NCBI RefSeq assembly: GCF_016808335.1
Contig: NC_053148.1
Span: forward strand, 18,824,933 to 18,888,932
Direction of reading: 5' to 3'
Length of the DNA stretch: 64,000 bases
From: Panicum virgatum
Taxonomy: Eukaryota > Streptophyta > Magnoliopsida > Poales > Poaceae
The notes under the pieces were generated by a model. It saw only the letters and a program-made list of their open reading frames with translations, had not been told where the DNA came from and did no database searches. Positions 1-10,928 of this stretch are shown in pieces. Every line of letters begins with the position of its first letter. Position 1 is the first letter of the stretch. Made by a program: the position numbers and the translations under genes.

Positions 1-2818
1 GATCTCTTGCCTGGCACTGCTCCTATTGCAAAGCGGCCCTACCGCATGGCACATATAGAGCATGAGGAAGTCAAGAAGACTATTGATGAGTTGCTAGCCA
101 AGGGCTATATCCGTCGCAGCTTCTCTCCTTGGGCTTTTCCATTGTTGCTAGTTGATAAGAAGGATGGCTTGAAGAGAATGTGTGTCAATTATCGGGAGAT
201 GAACGCAGTTACCATCAAGAACAAGCATCCACTGCCCCGTATTGAGGATCTGTTTGATCTGCTTCGAGGTGCTCGTATATTCTCGAAGATTGATCTGCGT
301 TCGGGTTATTTTCAGCTGAGGATCCATCCTGGGGATATTCCGAAGAGGGCATTCACTTGCAAGTACGGGCTATATGAGTACACGGTCATGTCCTTCGGCT
401 TGACTAATGCCCCGGCTTTCTTCATGCATCTGATGAACATGGTTTTCATGGATTATCTGGATGTCTTCATGGTGATCTTCATTGATGATATTCTGATCTT
501 CTCCAAGACAGAGGAAGAGCATGAAGAGCATCTGAGGCTCGTGTTGCAGAGATTGAGAGAGCATCAGCTGTATGCTAAGTTCAGCAAGTGCGAGTTCTGG
601 ATTGACGAGGTTCCATTCCTCGGTCATATCATCTCCAGGGGAGGTATTGCAGTTGATCCGAGCAAGGTGAAGGATGTGCTCGAGTGGGAGACACCGTAGA
701 TGGTGAAGGAAGTCCGGTCATTCTTGGGCTTAGCAGGATATTATCATAGGTTCATTGAGAATTTCTCCAAGATCGCGAAGCCTTTGACTTCTTTGCTAGA
801 GAAGAATGCGGCATTCATATGGACTGATGAGCGTCAAATGTCCTTTGATGAGCTGAAGAAGAGGTTGACTACGACACCAGTCCTTACTCTGCCAGACCAG
901 AGCAAGAGGTTCACGGTGTATTGTGATGCTTCGAAGGATGGTCTTGGTTGTGTTCTGATGCAGGAGGGCAGAGTGATTGCTTATGCTTCACGGCAGTTAC
1001 GCCGGCATGAGCTGAATTATCCTACTCATGACCTTGAGTTAGCTGTAGTTGTACATGCTCTGAAGATTTGGAGGCATTACTTGTATGGGAAGCAGTGTGA
1101 TATCTACACTGATCACAAGAGCCTCAAGTACATTTTCACACACAATGAGCTGAACATGCGGCAGAGGAGATGGTTAGAGTTAGTCAAGGATTATGACCTG
1201 GAGATTCACTATCATCCGGGTAAGGCCAATGATGTGGCAGATGCTCTGAGCAGAAGAAGCTATGCCAACATGGCCGTTGCTTTCCAGATGCCTCCAGAGT
1301 TATGTGAAGAGTTTGAGCAGTTGAGTCTGGGTTTCTTGCATCATACTTCGAGTGCGACATTCGAGGCAGTGCCCACTCTAGAGATAGAGATCCGGCAGCA
1401 TCAGAAGGAAGATGAGAAGCTGCAGGAGATCCATGAGTTGCTCAAGAAGGGCAAGGCTCCTCATTTCAGAGAGGATGATCAGGGTACCTTGTGGTACAAG
1501 AACCGGATCTGTGTGCCAGATGTGAAGGATCTCCGGAAGTTGATTCTGAGTGAGGCTCATGATACAGCTTATTCTATTCATCCGGGCAGTACCAAGATGT
1601 ACTATGATCTCAAGGAACGTTTCTGGTGGTATGGGATGAAGCGTTCAGTGGCAGAGTACGTGGCTATTTGTGACACCTGTCAGCGTGTAAAGGCTGAACA
1701 TCAGAGACCAGCAGGTCTGTTACAGCCATTGAAGATTCCAGAGTGGAAAATGGGAGGAGATCACTATGGACTTCATTGTTGGATTGCCTCATACTCAGAA
1801 AGGGTACAACACTATATGGGTAGTAGTGGATCGTCTGACGAAGGTTGCTCACTTCATTCCAGTGAACACTACTTGCTCTGGTGCTAGACTTGCAGAGTTG
1901 TACATCTCTCGGATTGTCTGTTTACATGGCGTGCCCAAGAAGATCATATCTGACAGAGGATCTCAGTTCACTTCACGGTTCTGGGAGCAGCTTCATGATT
2001 CTTTGGATACGAAACTGCATTTCAGTACCGCCTATCATCCTTAGACAGATGGGTAGACAGAGAGAACCAACCAAGTGTTGGAGGATATGCTAAGAGTCTG
2101 TCCTATTCAGTATGGTACTAGTTGGGATAAGTGCCTGTCGTATGCTGAGTTCTCCTATAACAACAGCTAACAGGCCAGTCTGAAGAAGTCCCCCTTTGAG
2201 GTATTGTATGGTAGAAAGTGCAGGACTCCTCTCTATTGGGATCAGATTGGTGAGAAGCAGCTCTTTGGCCCTGACATTATAGAAGATGCAGAGCAGATGG
2301 TACAATCTGTGCAGGAAAATCTGAGGATTGCACAGAGTAGGCAAAAGAGCTATGCAGATGGCAAACGGAGAGACCTGACTTTCAGTGTTGGTGATCATGT
2401 GTACCTGAAGGTGTCTCCGATGAGAGGAATCTGCAGGTTTAATGTCAAGGGGAAGTTAGCACCTCGGTATGTTGATCCATTCAAGGTGCTAGAGAGGAAA
2501 GGCGAAGTTGCTTATCGCCTGGAGTTACCTCCCAGCCTCTCAGGAGTTCACGATGTCTTCCATATATCTAAGTTGAAGAAGTGTCTGCGAGTACCCGAGG
2601 AGCAGGCACCACTGGATGGAGTAGATGTGCAGGAAGATCTGACTTATACTGAGCATCTGGTGAAGATTCTGGAGACATCAGAAAGGGTTACTCAACACAA
2701 GCATATCAAGATGTGCAGAGTTCAGTGGAGTCACCACAGTGAAGCTGAGTCTACATGGGTGCGAGAAGATGAGCTGAGGAAGACCTATCCAGATCTCTTT
2801 GCTAGCCAGCCCAGCTAA
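1..2818 (+). pseudogene. pol: Tekay-A pol: RT, RNase H, integrase, chromodomain (broken)
   Basis: The RT palm is visible with [12 protein letters not shown] (about 285-330) and the catalytic FIDD box (about 478-490). RNase H follows with [14 protein letters not shown] (about 920-960) and [10 protein letters not shown] (about 1110-1140). Integrase shows the HHCC finger ([12 protein letters not shown] to CDTCQRVK, about 1576-1693), the first Asp in MDFIVGLPH (1766 on) and SDRGSQF (about 1950). The tail has the chromodomain signature VQWSHHSEAESTW (about 2720-2760). Damage: TAG at 697-699, a frameshift near 1750, TAG at 2042-2044 and 2054-2056 inside the QTDGQTE motif, and TAA at 2168-2170. The 5' end (gag, protease, RT fingers) lies outside the window. 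It cannot make a full polyprotein as it stands. Confidence 0.93.
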
Positions 2819-2840
2819 ATCTCGGGGACGAGATTTCTAT

Positions 2841-2854
2841 AAGGGGGTAGGGTC
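2841..2854 (+). promoter_or_regulatory. Tekay-A polypurine tract
   Basis: aagggggtagggtc lies directly before the TG of the 3' LTR. It follows the ctcggggacgagat segment that precedes the tract in all chromovirus copies of this window. It would prime plus-strand DNA synthesis. Confidence 0.85.
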
Positions 2855-4782
2855 TGTAACACCCTAATTTAAATTCTAGCATTTTATAATAAATTTAATT
2901 GGCTTTATTTAATTTTCTAAGGTTTTATATGTCTAGTCTTGCATTTAATCTAATTTTTGTTCCATAAGTAATTAAAATTTATCATAGGGTTAAAATATTT
3001 GTGCATTCATGCTGGAGCATCTCTTTTATTGGTTGAGTGCTAGGGTTGAATTCAAATTTGTATTTGAATTCAATTAGGTTTGAGTAGTGTTTGAAATAGG
3101 GAAATAGGAAATAGAAAAGGGAAACCAAACCCAAACCCTCAGCCCAGCCGGCCCAAAACTCCCTAGGCCCGTGCTCCATCTCTCCCTGTGGCCCCTTTTC
3201 CTTTCCCCGGCCGCTCCTTTCTTTCCCTGGCGGCCCAGTCTGCGCGCACGCAGCCCGCTCGGCCTTCCCTTCTCAGCGCCTCATCCGCTCCAGCGCCTCA
3301 GCCGCTGCCAGCCCAGCCCACCATGTCGGCGCCCTCTTCCCCAATGCAATGCGCACCGTCAGTTGACCCCGCCCCACTTATGAACCGGTCCCGCCTGCCA
3401 GTGTCACCCCACGCTCGTCCAGCGCAGCGCCTCTCGCGCGTCGCCCTCTCGCTGCCAACCCGGGCCCGCTTGGCAGACTCATCTCCCCTACGCCGCACAC
3501 GCCCACCTCTGCACTCCAGCGCCGCCAGAGCCCCGAATCCCACCGCCCCTGCCTAGCCCCGCTGTAGCAGAAACTTCACGCCGCCGCGGCCACGCCGCTC
3601 CGCCGCACCGGAGCCCCGGCCAAGCCGCGCAGCAGCACCGCCTTGACGCCCGGAGTCTCACCGAGCACGTGTTCCCCGACCCCGGTCCCCACCTGCGCCG
3701 GATTTTTCCCCGGAGCGCTGCCATAGGTACGTTGGTCTGCCACCACGCTTCATTGCCGCCGGTGGACCGCAGTCCGATTTAACCATGTTGCACCGTCCCA
3801 GGTCCACCAGGAGTCGAACCGTGGAGCCAAGACGCCCAGGACTCCACTGCACCACCTCCTCATCGAGCTCCGACCGAACGCCGCCCATGTACCGCCGCGC
3901 GATCTCACCGCCGGTACTGCTACGCCACTTCCCCATCCGATTCCAGGCACGGTGAGCACCACCCCAACTCCCCTTATCTTTTGCGCTAGATTCCGTAGGC
4001 CTTAGCACCCTCTAGGTGCTAGTATGCGGCACGCCGGCGACCCTGGGCCGCCCTGCGCCGCCGCAGGCCATGACCGAGCCCTAATCCGCCGCCCAGTTTG
4101 CCCAGAAGGGTTCGCCATCGCGCATACTCCCTCCCAGGCCAAGCTCCGCTCGAAAACACCCCCAAATGGCCGACTTCGTCCAACGCCGGTGAGTCGCCGC
4201 CGCGGAGCGCCTGTTCCGGCGACTCCCGCCACCCCTGCTCCCCGACCGAGTCTCCTGGGCCGCGCGATCTCCATCGGATGGCCCAAAGCAAACCAGCCCG
4301 TAGTCAACTGGTCCAGAAAACGGTCAGCGCCCGTCTTTCTTGCAAAAGAGCCCCTGCTCTTTACTCGAATCAACCCGCAGTCCACCTCTAGTCAAAAGTA
4401 TTCGCAGTTTAGTCCAGAATTTAGCGCGTAGCCCCCTGGGCTCTATAGAAATAGAAACTGCAGTCATGAGCAGTCAGTTTTGCATGTTAGCCCCGGGATC
4501 TAAGGTTTAATTACGTTTTAGTCCTCGGTTTTGCCCAGAAACCCCCTGGAACTCTAGTTTTCTTACAAATAGGTCCCTGGAACTTGTTTTCGGCCTAGAT
4601 TTTGCGTTTTAGCTCCGTTTTAGGCGTTCTTTATGTCCACGCGATCGTTGTAATGCGTAGAATAGTTCTAGCTTAGTTTTGTTTGCTGTTTTTATGTATT
4701 GTTGTACTGTTTCTTAGTGTTAGCCTTTGTTTGCATGTATATTTATGTTGTGTATTGTTTTTGGCCATGTGTTCGTGAGTAG

Positions 4783-4875
4783 ACGTTGAGCTACCGGAGG
4801 AGCCCCAGTACCAGCACCCGGAGCAGCCACCGTCTTCAAAGCAGTTTGAGCAGCAGCAGGAGCAGTTTGAGGAAG
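4783..4875 (+). CDS. LTR mini-gene block B, family A (putative exon)
   Basis: A 93-nt block preceded by GTGAGTAG| and followed by GAAG|GCAAGT, which fits a GC-type 5' splice site. It reads as two leftover bases, 30 codons and one base, giving a Gln/Glu-rich peptide (motifs VELPEEP, PSSKQFEQQQEQFEE). The homologous block in LARD-A is 84 nt, so the length difference is a whole number of codons. No in-frame ATG is visible upstream; a stop lies just before the block in the same frame, so translation would require splicing from another exon. Function unknown. Confidence 0.45.
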
Positions 4876-5847
4876 GCAAGTATAACATAAACACCACCTA
4901 TCACTTTAAATACATTTTCATACTGCATTTTAATACTGTATGCCTATAAGGACTTTCCTAGCCACTTTATATCCTTTATATATATCCTTTGGGTTGCATT
5001 TTGGTTAGTTGTGCTAGGTGCCGCGCTATAACACACTTGGTCCTTTTTAATTAATTTGATTAATGGTTTATGCAACTTAATTCTGGGAGTGGCCCTCTAT
5101 GCTTCGTGCTTGGGTGGCTCACGTCTCGTTAAAATATGTTTTGTTAGAAACTTGGTTTAGGGGGCCAGCATGGTGCTTAGTGCTTGGTTGGCCACTCTCC
5201 ATAGGGACCGGTTCATAGAGCGACAACCTGGGACAACAGCGCTACCACAAGACTGGAATGGGACGGTCTTGGCTTACTAATTAAGTCTTTTTAGTTTGGA
5301 GTAACTTACCTGTGGGGCAAAGGGTGGTAAGCTTCAATGGTCCCTGCTCCTCCGGCTTGATCTGTGCTTGGTTTGCGCACCTGTGCTTGTACCCCCATGA
5401 GGTGGGCCCCATCGTCGCCGATCCAACTCTTCGGGGTTACGCCTTATCAACGAGATTCTTTGTAACGGCCTCGTAGTGAGTTTGCTAGTCATCTCACCTA
5501 AGGAAGTGTGATGAATAACTGGCGTAGCTCACGACTTGTGGGTAAAGATGTGCAACCTCTGCAGAGTGTAAAACTGGTATACTAGCCGTGCTCACGGTCA
5601 TGAGCGGCCCAGATCCTCCTTTTGATTGGTGGGGTTATCTTCCATTGACGAGGCAGGTTTCCCCGGGTGGCTTGGTTTGGTATGGTTCTCAGTAGTACCA
5701 TGATTAATTTTGATTAATTACTATGTAACTGGGGTATGGTAAATCATCAACTTGTAGTAAATAGCTTTAATAAAATTTTGCCAAGATTAAAAGCTAATGC
5801 AGTTGAGTCAGCCAACCTTAGAGTCTCATAGTTTGTGTTATACTTGT

Positions 5848-5868
5848 TGAGTACAAGTTGTGTACTCA
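5848..5868 (+). other. Conserved LTR hairpin before block C, family A
   Basis: TGAGTACA-AGTTG-TGTACTCA is an 8-bp perfect stem with a 5-nt loop. Families B and C have a hairpin of different sequence but the same GAGTA/TACTC core at the equivalent place, upstream of block C. Confidence 0.65.
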
Positions 5869-5920
5869 CTCTTGCCTACTCTTCTCTTTTTCCTCTTGGG
5901 GACACTCTACTGCTGCTAAG

Positions 5921-5976
5921 TTCCTGCCGACGCGAGGGAGTTCACTCAGCGCTACCAGGACTATGAGGACTTCTAG
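5921..5976 (+). CDS. LTR mini-gene block C, family A (putative terminal exon)
   Basis: Preceded by a pyrimidine-rich stretch and CTGCTAAG|. It reads two bases, 17 codons and TAG, with peptide end EFTQRYQDYEDF. The phase (two bases first) matches the single base left by block B. The LARD-A 3' LTR copy reads EFTQSYQEYKDF, so changes are conservative and the stop is at the same place. The intervening 1045 nt would be an intron with GC-AG borders. Function unknown. Confidence 0.45.
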
Positions 5977-6236
5977 GCGTTCGTCTCCCAGTCGACGTCC
6001 CTGTGGCGCCCTGCTCAGCTTCCGACGAGAGTTATCGTTTATGTATTACGCTTTCGCATACTCTGTACCAGACTTTTGTCATTATTGTAATGAATAACAT
6101 TCGTATTCGCTTTATTATATCTTTTTATGTGATATGTGCTGTGATATACTGTTCATTCTTTTGTATATACGTGTGACTTGATCCTGGCACGTATATGATT
6201 GCTCAGTTTATGTCCTTTTATAAACCGGGTGTTACA

Positions 6237-7590
6237 AAATGCAGTTTCAAGACCTAAACCGCCTTGAGCAAGAATGTGCAACTATTGATTGATGTGTCGG
6301 TGGAACGGAGGGTCGAGAGGAGCCAAACCCAGGCTGGCCGGCCTAGGGGAGGCCGGCCGGCCTAACAATCACGTGCTTTTGACCCAATCCTCTTCCACCA
6401 ACTTGCATGAGATAATCCAAGCCGTCCACAAAAAGTCGGTGGCCAGATGGTGGGATCCCTAGGCCGACCGGCCTAGGGGAGGCCGACCGGCCCCACATTG
6501 TGGTGTCTCGAGCTCATCTTCACGTGGAAGCTACATCAGTCGACCTTCTTGCATACAACTGACGCCTCAGCCAAATACCGACCTCTAGCTAGTATAAATA
6601 GGACCTCATCCCTCACTTGTGAGACACACACCAAAAGGAGTTCTCTCTTCTCGCTTTTAGTTTGTAGAGTAGGTTAGGTAGTCTGGGAGTTAAAGTCGAG
6701 TCGAGCTTGTCTCGGGATTCCGGAGTCATCATCGAAAGTCGGGTGTAAGCTCTTGTATCTTTTCCTTTGCCATTTATCAATATAAGTTATCTTCTTTATC
6801 TTTTCGAGTCAGCTTTACTTCCCACATTTATTTACCTTTCCAAGTTATCTTACTTGTGTGCGAAAGTAATTCTCTAGCTTAGGCTTTGTACCTAGCTTAT
6901 TTATCGAGATCTTATCTTACGGATTCTCTCACCCGGACTAGAGTAACTCAAGTTAGTTCTCTAGGTTGAGGGGGATTTCTCTTGAACGCGTCAAGAGAAA
7001 TCCTAACACCGAGTGCAGACGTGGTGTCTGATCTTAGTGTTAGCTAGAAAGTGTGTTCCACCCCACGGAACCATTGTGGTAGTCGGTAGGTGGTGACAGC
7101 CCTATCCGTCCTTTGTAGTCCACCACATTCAGGTGTTTTCATAGCAGTAGTTGCAGGTTGCCGTTGGACTCCCCTCTCATCCCATTCTGAAGTCCTTCCT
7201 CTTCCAGCCGCCAAGTAAGCTCTAGGTTCCCGATAATTAGTTAGAAGTAAGGTTTAGTATAGAGAGGCTAGCTCGGTAGTTTAGAAGTGTTTTAGGAGTC
7301 TTTCTCGCTCGTTGTCCTCCCAGCTGCTTACCTCTCTAAGGATTAGAGTCTCCCGTGTCAGACGGTCATCGTTGGCCATTATCTTATCTATCATATCAGG
7401 CTTACACCCACTAAGTTAGTCGGTTGATATCTTTAGTAAAGTTTGTCATTCGATTCTTCGATACTCTTTAACCATAGTGCTTCCCTGAGGAAAATTACGA
7501 TACCATGGAATACTCCAAGGTGAAGTGCTACAGCGGTGATTCTGTGCGCTTGCGGAATCCATATTCTATTGAGCGTAAGAAACGCCAACA
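6237..7590 (+). repeat. Athila 5' LTR, right part
   Basis: Matches 36504-37839 nearly base for base by eye. It contains two clusters of GGCC-type palindromes (about 6330-6365 and 6458-6496), a TATAAATA box at 6593-6600 and the end CGCCAACA. The left 349 bp are separated from it by the Tekay-A insertion. Confidence 0.9.
6593..6600 (+). promoter_or_regulatory. Athila LTR TATA box
   Basis: TATAAATA in an otherwise ordinary context; the identical box occurs in the 3' LTR at 36841-36848. Transcription would start about 30 bp downstream, near the ACACACACCAAAAGG segment. Confidence 0.75.
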
Positions 7591-7598
7591 AGCATTTC

Positions 7599-7616
7599 TA
7601 GCGCCGTTGCTGGGGA
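7599..7616 (+). promoter_or_regulatory. Athila primer binding site
   Basis: tagcgccgttgctgggga lies 8 bp after the LTR end. It resembles the tRNA-Asp complementary site of Athila elements with a few mismatches. Confidence 0.7.
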
Positions 7617-7832
7617 AGCAATTGCCTAAAGATATCGTCGAATAGTCTGATAAAATTTACTAGTTTGTCACTGCTAATTTTAGCGGGATTACCATTGCTC
7701 TCGGTATCTTTGTGATTTCTGCATAGTAGTGCAGGACCGAATTCGATCTACCATATCACTTCAACTCAGATCCAGAAAGAATTGGGTGAATTGTTTGACG
7801 CATAGTCATCCTACCAGAAGAAATTTTCTTAG

Positions 7833-8551
7833 GATCAAGGTTTGACAACACCAGCTTTAATACCTATGGCTCAGAAGACACTCCGTCAATTCTCAGCCCC
7901 GTCCAATAGTCATATCCCTACTGGACTGAATAATGACCAAGGCACTGATGGCTTTGAGATGAAGACTGGGCTTGTCAACATGGTTCAAGCAAATTCCTTC
8001 TGCGGAAAGGCATCAGAGGATGCCCACACTCATCTACAGAATTTTCTGGAAGTAAGCAGTATAATCAACCCAAAAGGCACTACGATGGATACTGTTCGTC
8101 TTCGACTATTCCCATTCTCTTTGATTGGGAAAGCAAAGACATGGTTCTACACCTACAAGGACGTGTTTGACACTTGGGATGGGTGCTCCAATGCTTTCCT
8201 GGTCATGTACTTTCCGGTGGGCAAGACCAATGCCCTTCGGAACAGTATTTCCTATTTTGAACAATTCCAGGATGAGACAGTCCCGGAAGCCTGGAACGTT
8301 TTCAGGAATACATTGCAGCATGCCCACACCACAACATGGAAGAATGGCTTATCATTCAGAACTTCTTCCACAGCCTGAAGCAGCAATCGCAAGATCACAT
8401 GGACGCAGCAACGGGAGGAGCATTCCTCTCCCTCGATGTTGCAGGAGCTAGAATGCTCATCGACAAGGTTGCTTCCAACCAGAGTTGGAAGGGAGATAGG
8501 TAGCCAGCTCATGCAAAAGGAATGCATGAAATCGACAATGTCGATATGCTG
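7833..8551 (+). pseudogene. gag: Athila gag, N-terminal part (interrupted by LARD-A)
   Basis: The reading frame opens at 7833 and has an ATG at 7866. It contains the Athila gag core, with RLRLFPFSLIGKAKTWFYT (about 8098-8155) and PVGKTNALRNSISYFEQF (about 8213-8268). A frameshift near 8334 moves the frame, which then continues with EEWLIIQNFF and LDVAGARMLIDKVASNQSW. A TAG follows at about 8502. At 8551 the frame is cut by LARD-A; its continuation (AAKMDLLMEKLESPHQE) resumes at 32721. Gag would form the capsid. The start codon is uncertain because the 5' part is degraded. Confidence 0.85.
8547..8551. repeat. LARD-A target site duplication, left copy
   Basis: tgctg, repeated at 32716-32720 directly after the right LTR end. 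Removing the insertion restores continuity of the Athila gag sequence. Confidence 0.93.
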
Positions 8552-8876
8552 TGTGACACGCCGGCCTACAGATAGTATGGGAGAATTTGAGGATTACTTA
8601 GACGAGGTAGAAGAGTTATGCAGATATGAGTTGAAGAAGTGCTTGAGAGTGCCAGAAGAACAAGCACCATTGAAAGGATTGGATCTGACCTATACCGAGC
8701 ATCCGGTGAAGATACTGGAGACATCAGAGAGAGTTACATGGAATCGGAAGATCAAGGCGTGCAGAATGCAATGGAGTGACCACACCGAGAAGATGAGCTG
8801 CGGAAGACCTATCCTGAAACCTTTACTAGCCAGCCCTTAGAATCTCGGGACGAGATTCCTGTAAGCGGGTAGGATT
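8552..8876 (+). pseudogene. Captured integrase tail/chromodomain inside LARD-A 5' LTR
   Basis: Reads ELKKCLRVPEEQAPL, LTYTEHPVKILETSERV and ACRMQWSDHTE, closely matching the Tekay-A pol tail at about 2571-2745. A small deletion after SDHTE shifts the frame and destroys the last chromodomain helix. A former polypurine tract (gtaagcgggtagga) and the old LTR start follow. The same 325 bp with the same frame break are in the 3' LTR at 12852-13176, so the damage predates insertion. Confidence 0.85.
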
Positions 8877-10844
8877 TGTAACACCCTAATTTAAATTTCA
8901 GTATTTAATAATAAATTTAATTGGCTTTATTTAAATTTCTAAGGTTTATTTGCTTAGCCTTGCATTTAATCTAATTTTGTTTCACAAGTAATTAAAAAAA
9001 ATTCTAGGTTTAAACTTGTTTGTGCATTCATGCTGGTGCATAAGTTTTATTTGTTTGAATGCATAGGAGTTTGAATTCTAATTTTATTTGAATTCAAATT
9101 AGTTGGAGTGGTGTTTGAAAAAGGAAAGGAAATAGAAAAGGAAAGGAAACCAGAGCAAACCAGCCCAGCCGGCTCAAGAACCCGCTCGCGGCCTGACCCA
9201 CTCCCTCCCTCACCCCGACGCCGGCCCAGTCCACTTCCCCCGCGGCCCAGCTCCCTCCGCGCTCAGCCCAGCCGCGTCATGCGCGCCCCTCCTCCCCTTT
9301 TGGCCCAGCGAGCCGCTCCCCGCAGCCTAGCGCGCCCTGACCGAGCGCGCGCCTCCTCCGGCTGACAGGACAGGCCCACCCGCCAGCGCCCCCTTTCTCC
9401 TTCCTTCCTTCCTCCTTCAACGCGCCCGCAACAGCCACGCCGAGATCACAGCAGTGATCTTCGGCTATTCCTCGCCATAACCCACCTCCGAGATCCCCGG
9501 CTCCTCCCTTTAAATGCCCCCGCGCTCCACCCTACACCTTGCCCCGCCCCCGTAGCCACCACCGCAACCCTAGTACCACCACCACCCCGCTCTGCCGCGC
9601 AGAGGCACTGCGCCACCACGGGCACGCCACTCCGCCGCACCCCATCCCCACCGGAGCTGTGCAGCAGCCTCGCCTCGACTGCAGGAAGCTTCCCGAGCAC
9701 CTTGCCTCGACCATAGCCCAAGCAAACGCCGGAATCGCACCCGGACTTCATCTTAGGTGAGATCGGTCCGCTGCCGCAATTCCTCGCCGTCGGCCATCTC
9801 CGAGCCTCCCTGACCCCCGTGGCACCATCACAGGACCACCTTGAGCCGAATTGTGGAGCCCAGAAGCTGGAGCACGCCTGTAACAACCTCCTCCGCGAGC
9901 TCCGCATCGCCATTACCACCGGTCAGCGTCGCCGACCCCCCTGTGCGCCGAATCATCCTGACCTGAGCCCTCGGTAAGCTCCAGCCCATTTCCCCGGTCC
10001 TTTTGGCGCTAGAACTTGTAGGCCGTAGCCCCTGGAGCCCTTAGAACATCGCACGCCGGCGGGCGCCGCCGCGCAGATCCGCCCCCTTCGCCGCGCATGC
10101 CGTTCCGAGCCCTGAGCCTCCTCCTTGTTGTCCCCATTGGATCACGCATGGCGTGAGGAGCGTCCCCGACCCAAGCCCGCTCCGTTTTGACCCCGGGAAG
10201 GCCGAGTTCCGCCAATTCCGTCGAAGCCCCGCCGCGGAACACTTGTTCCGGCGAGCCGCGCCGCCGCTTGCGTGCCCAAGCAACCCTGGCCACCCGATCC
10301 CGCACGGACAACCCAGATTAGATCGTGCCCCGTTTAGATCTGAGCAGCCAGATCTGAATCCGACGGCCCAAATTAGAAGATACCCCTTCGCCCTGGCGTT
10401 TTTGCTAAAGAGCCCCTGACTTTTTAGGGAATCAACCCGCGGTCCTTCTCAGTTCAAAAGAATTTCCAGAAAGGCCCAGTTTTTAACGTTTAGACCCCTG
10501 CGCTTTTCCCTTTTTGAACCCACCATCCAGCCCCTGTGTTTTTATGTGCTGACCCCCAGATCTATCCTTTAATTTTGTATAGGTCCCTGGTTTTTGCGCA
10601 GAAACCCCTGGAAACTCTGTTTTCTTATAGTTTAGCCCCTAGATATTGTTTTAAGCCTTGATTTCGCGTTCTAGCTCCGTTTTAGGTGTTCTTTATGTCC
10701 ACGCGATCGTTGTAATGTGTAGAATAGTCTTAGCTTAGTTTTATTTGCTGTTTTTATGTATTGTTATACTGTTTCTTAGTGTTAGCTCTTGTTTGCATGT
10801 ATGTATATGTGCTGGACTTGTTTTGGCATTGTGATCGTGAGTAG

Positions 10845-10928
10845 ACGTTGATCCTTCGGAGGAGTACCAATACCCGGAGCAGCCACCGTCTTCAGAGCAG
10901 TTTGAGCAGCAGGAGAACTTTGAGGAAG
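10845..10928 (+). CDS. LTR mini-gene block B, LARD-A 5' LTR (putative exon)
   Basis: Eighty-four nt between GTGAGTAG| and GAAG|GCAAGT, phase as in Tekay-A, open. The peptide contains PEQPPSSEQFEQQENFEE. The 9-nt difference from the Tekay-A block keeps the frame. The 3' LTR copy (31296-31379) has a CAG to TAG stop at 31358-31360. Confidence 0.42.

Larger units (their letters stand above)
1..6236 (+). mobile_element. Tekay-A, Ty3/gypsy chromovirus, 3' part
   Basis: Only the 3' part of this element is in the window: pol from within RT, a polypurine tract and a complete 3' LTR. The LTR runs TGTAACACCC to GGGTGTTACA. RT-RNase H-integrase order, a C-terminal chromodomain and LTRs over 3 kb fit the Tekay/Del group of chromoviruses (family knowledge). 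It lies inside an Athila LTR: the Athila sequence resumes at 6237 at the position equivalent to 36504 in the intact copy. The expected 5-bp target duplication would be aaatg (6237-6241), its partner being left of the window. Confidence 0.9.
2855..6236 (+). repeat. Tekay-A 3' LTR (3382 bp)
   Basis: Ends are TGTAACACCC and GGGTGTTACA, an inverted terminal repeat. The left 1.4 kb goes from AT-rich to very GC-rich (about 3160-4430), followed by AT-rich sequence. Donor-like sites occur at CATAG|GTACGT (about 3727) and CACG|GTGAGC (about 3952). The LTR carries mini-gene block B (4783-4875), a hairpin (5848-5868) and block C (5921-5976). LARD-A uses the same family of LTR with a 325-bp extension at its left end. 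Confidence 0.9.

Noticed and set aside
370..627. Minus-strand frames opposite RT and integrase (also 23066-23338, 47188-47841)
   Set aside because: Mirror frames of well-supported pol/gag coding sequence.
3188..3556. Proline-rich frame in the Tekay-A LTR
   Set aside because: Same GC-rich effect; no conserved protein-like pattern against the LARD-A copies.
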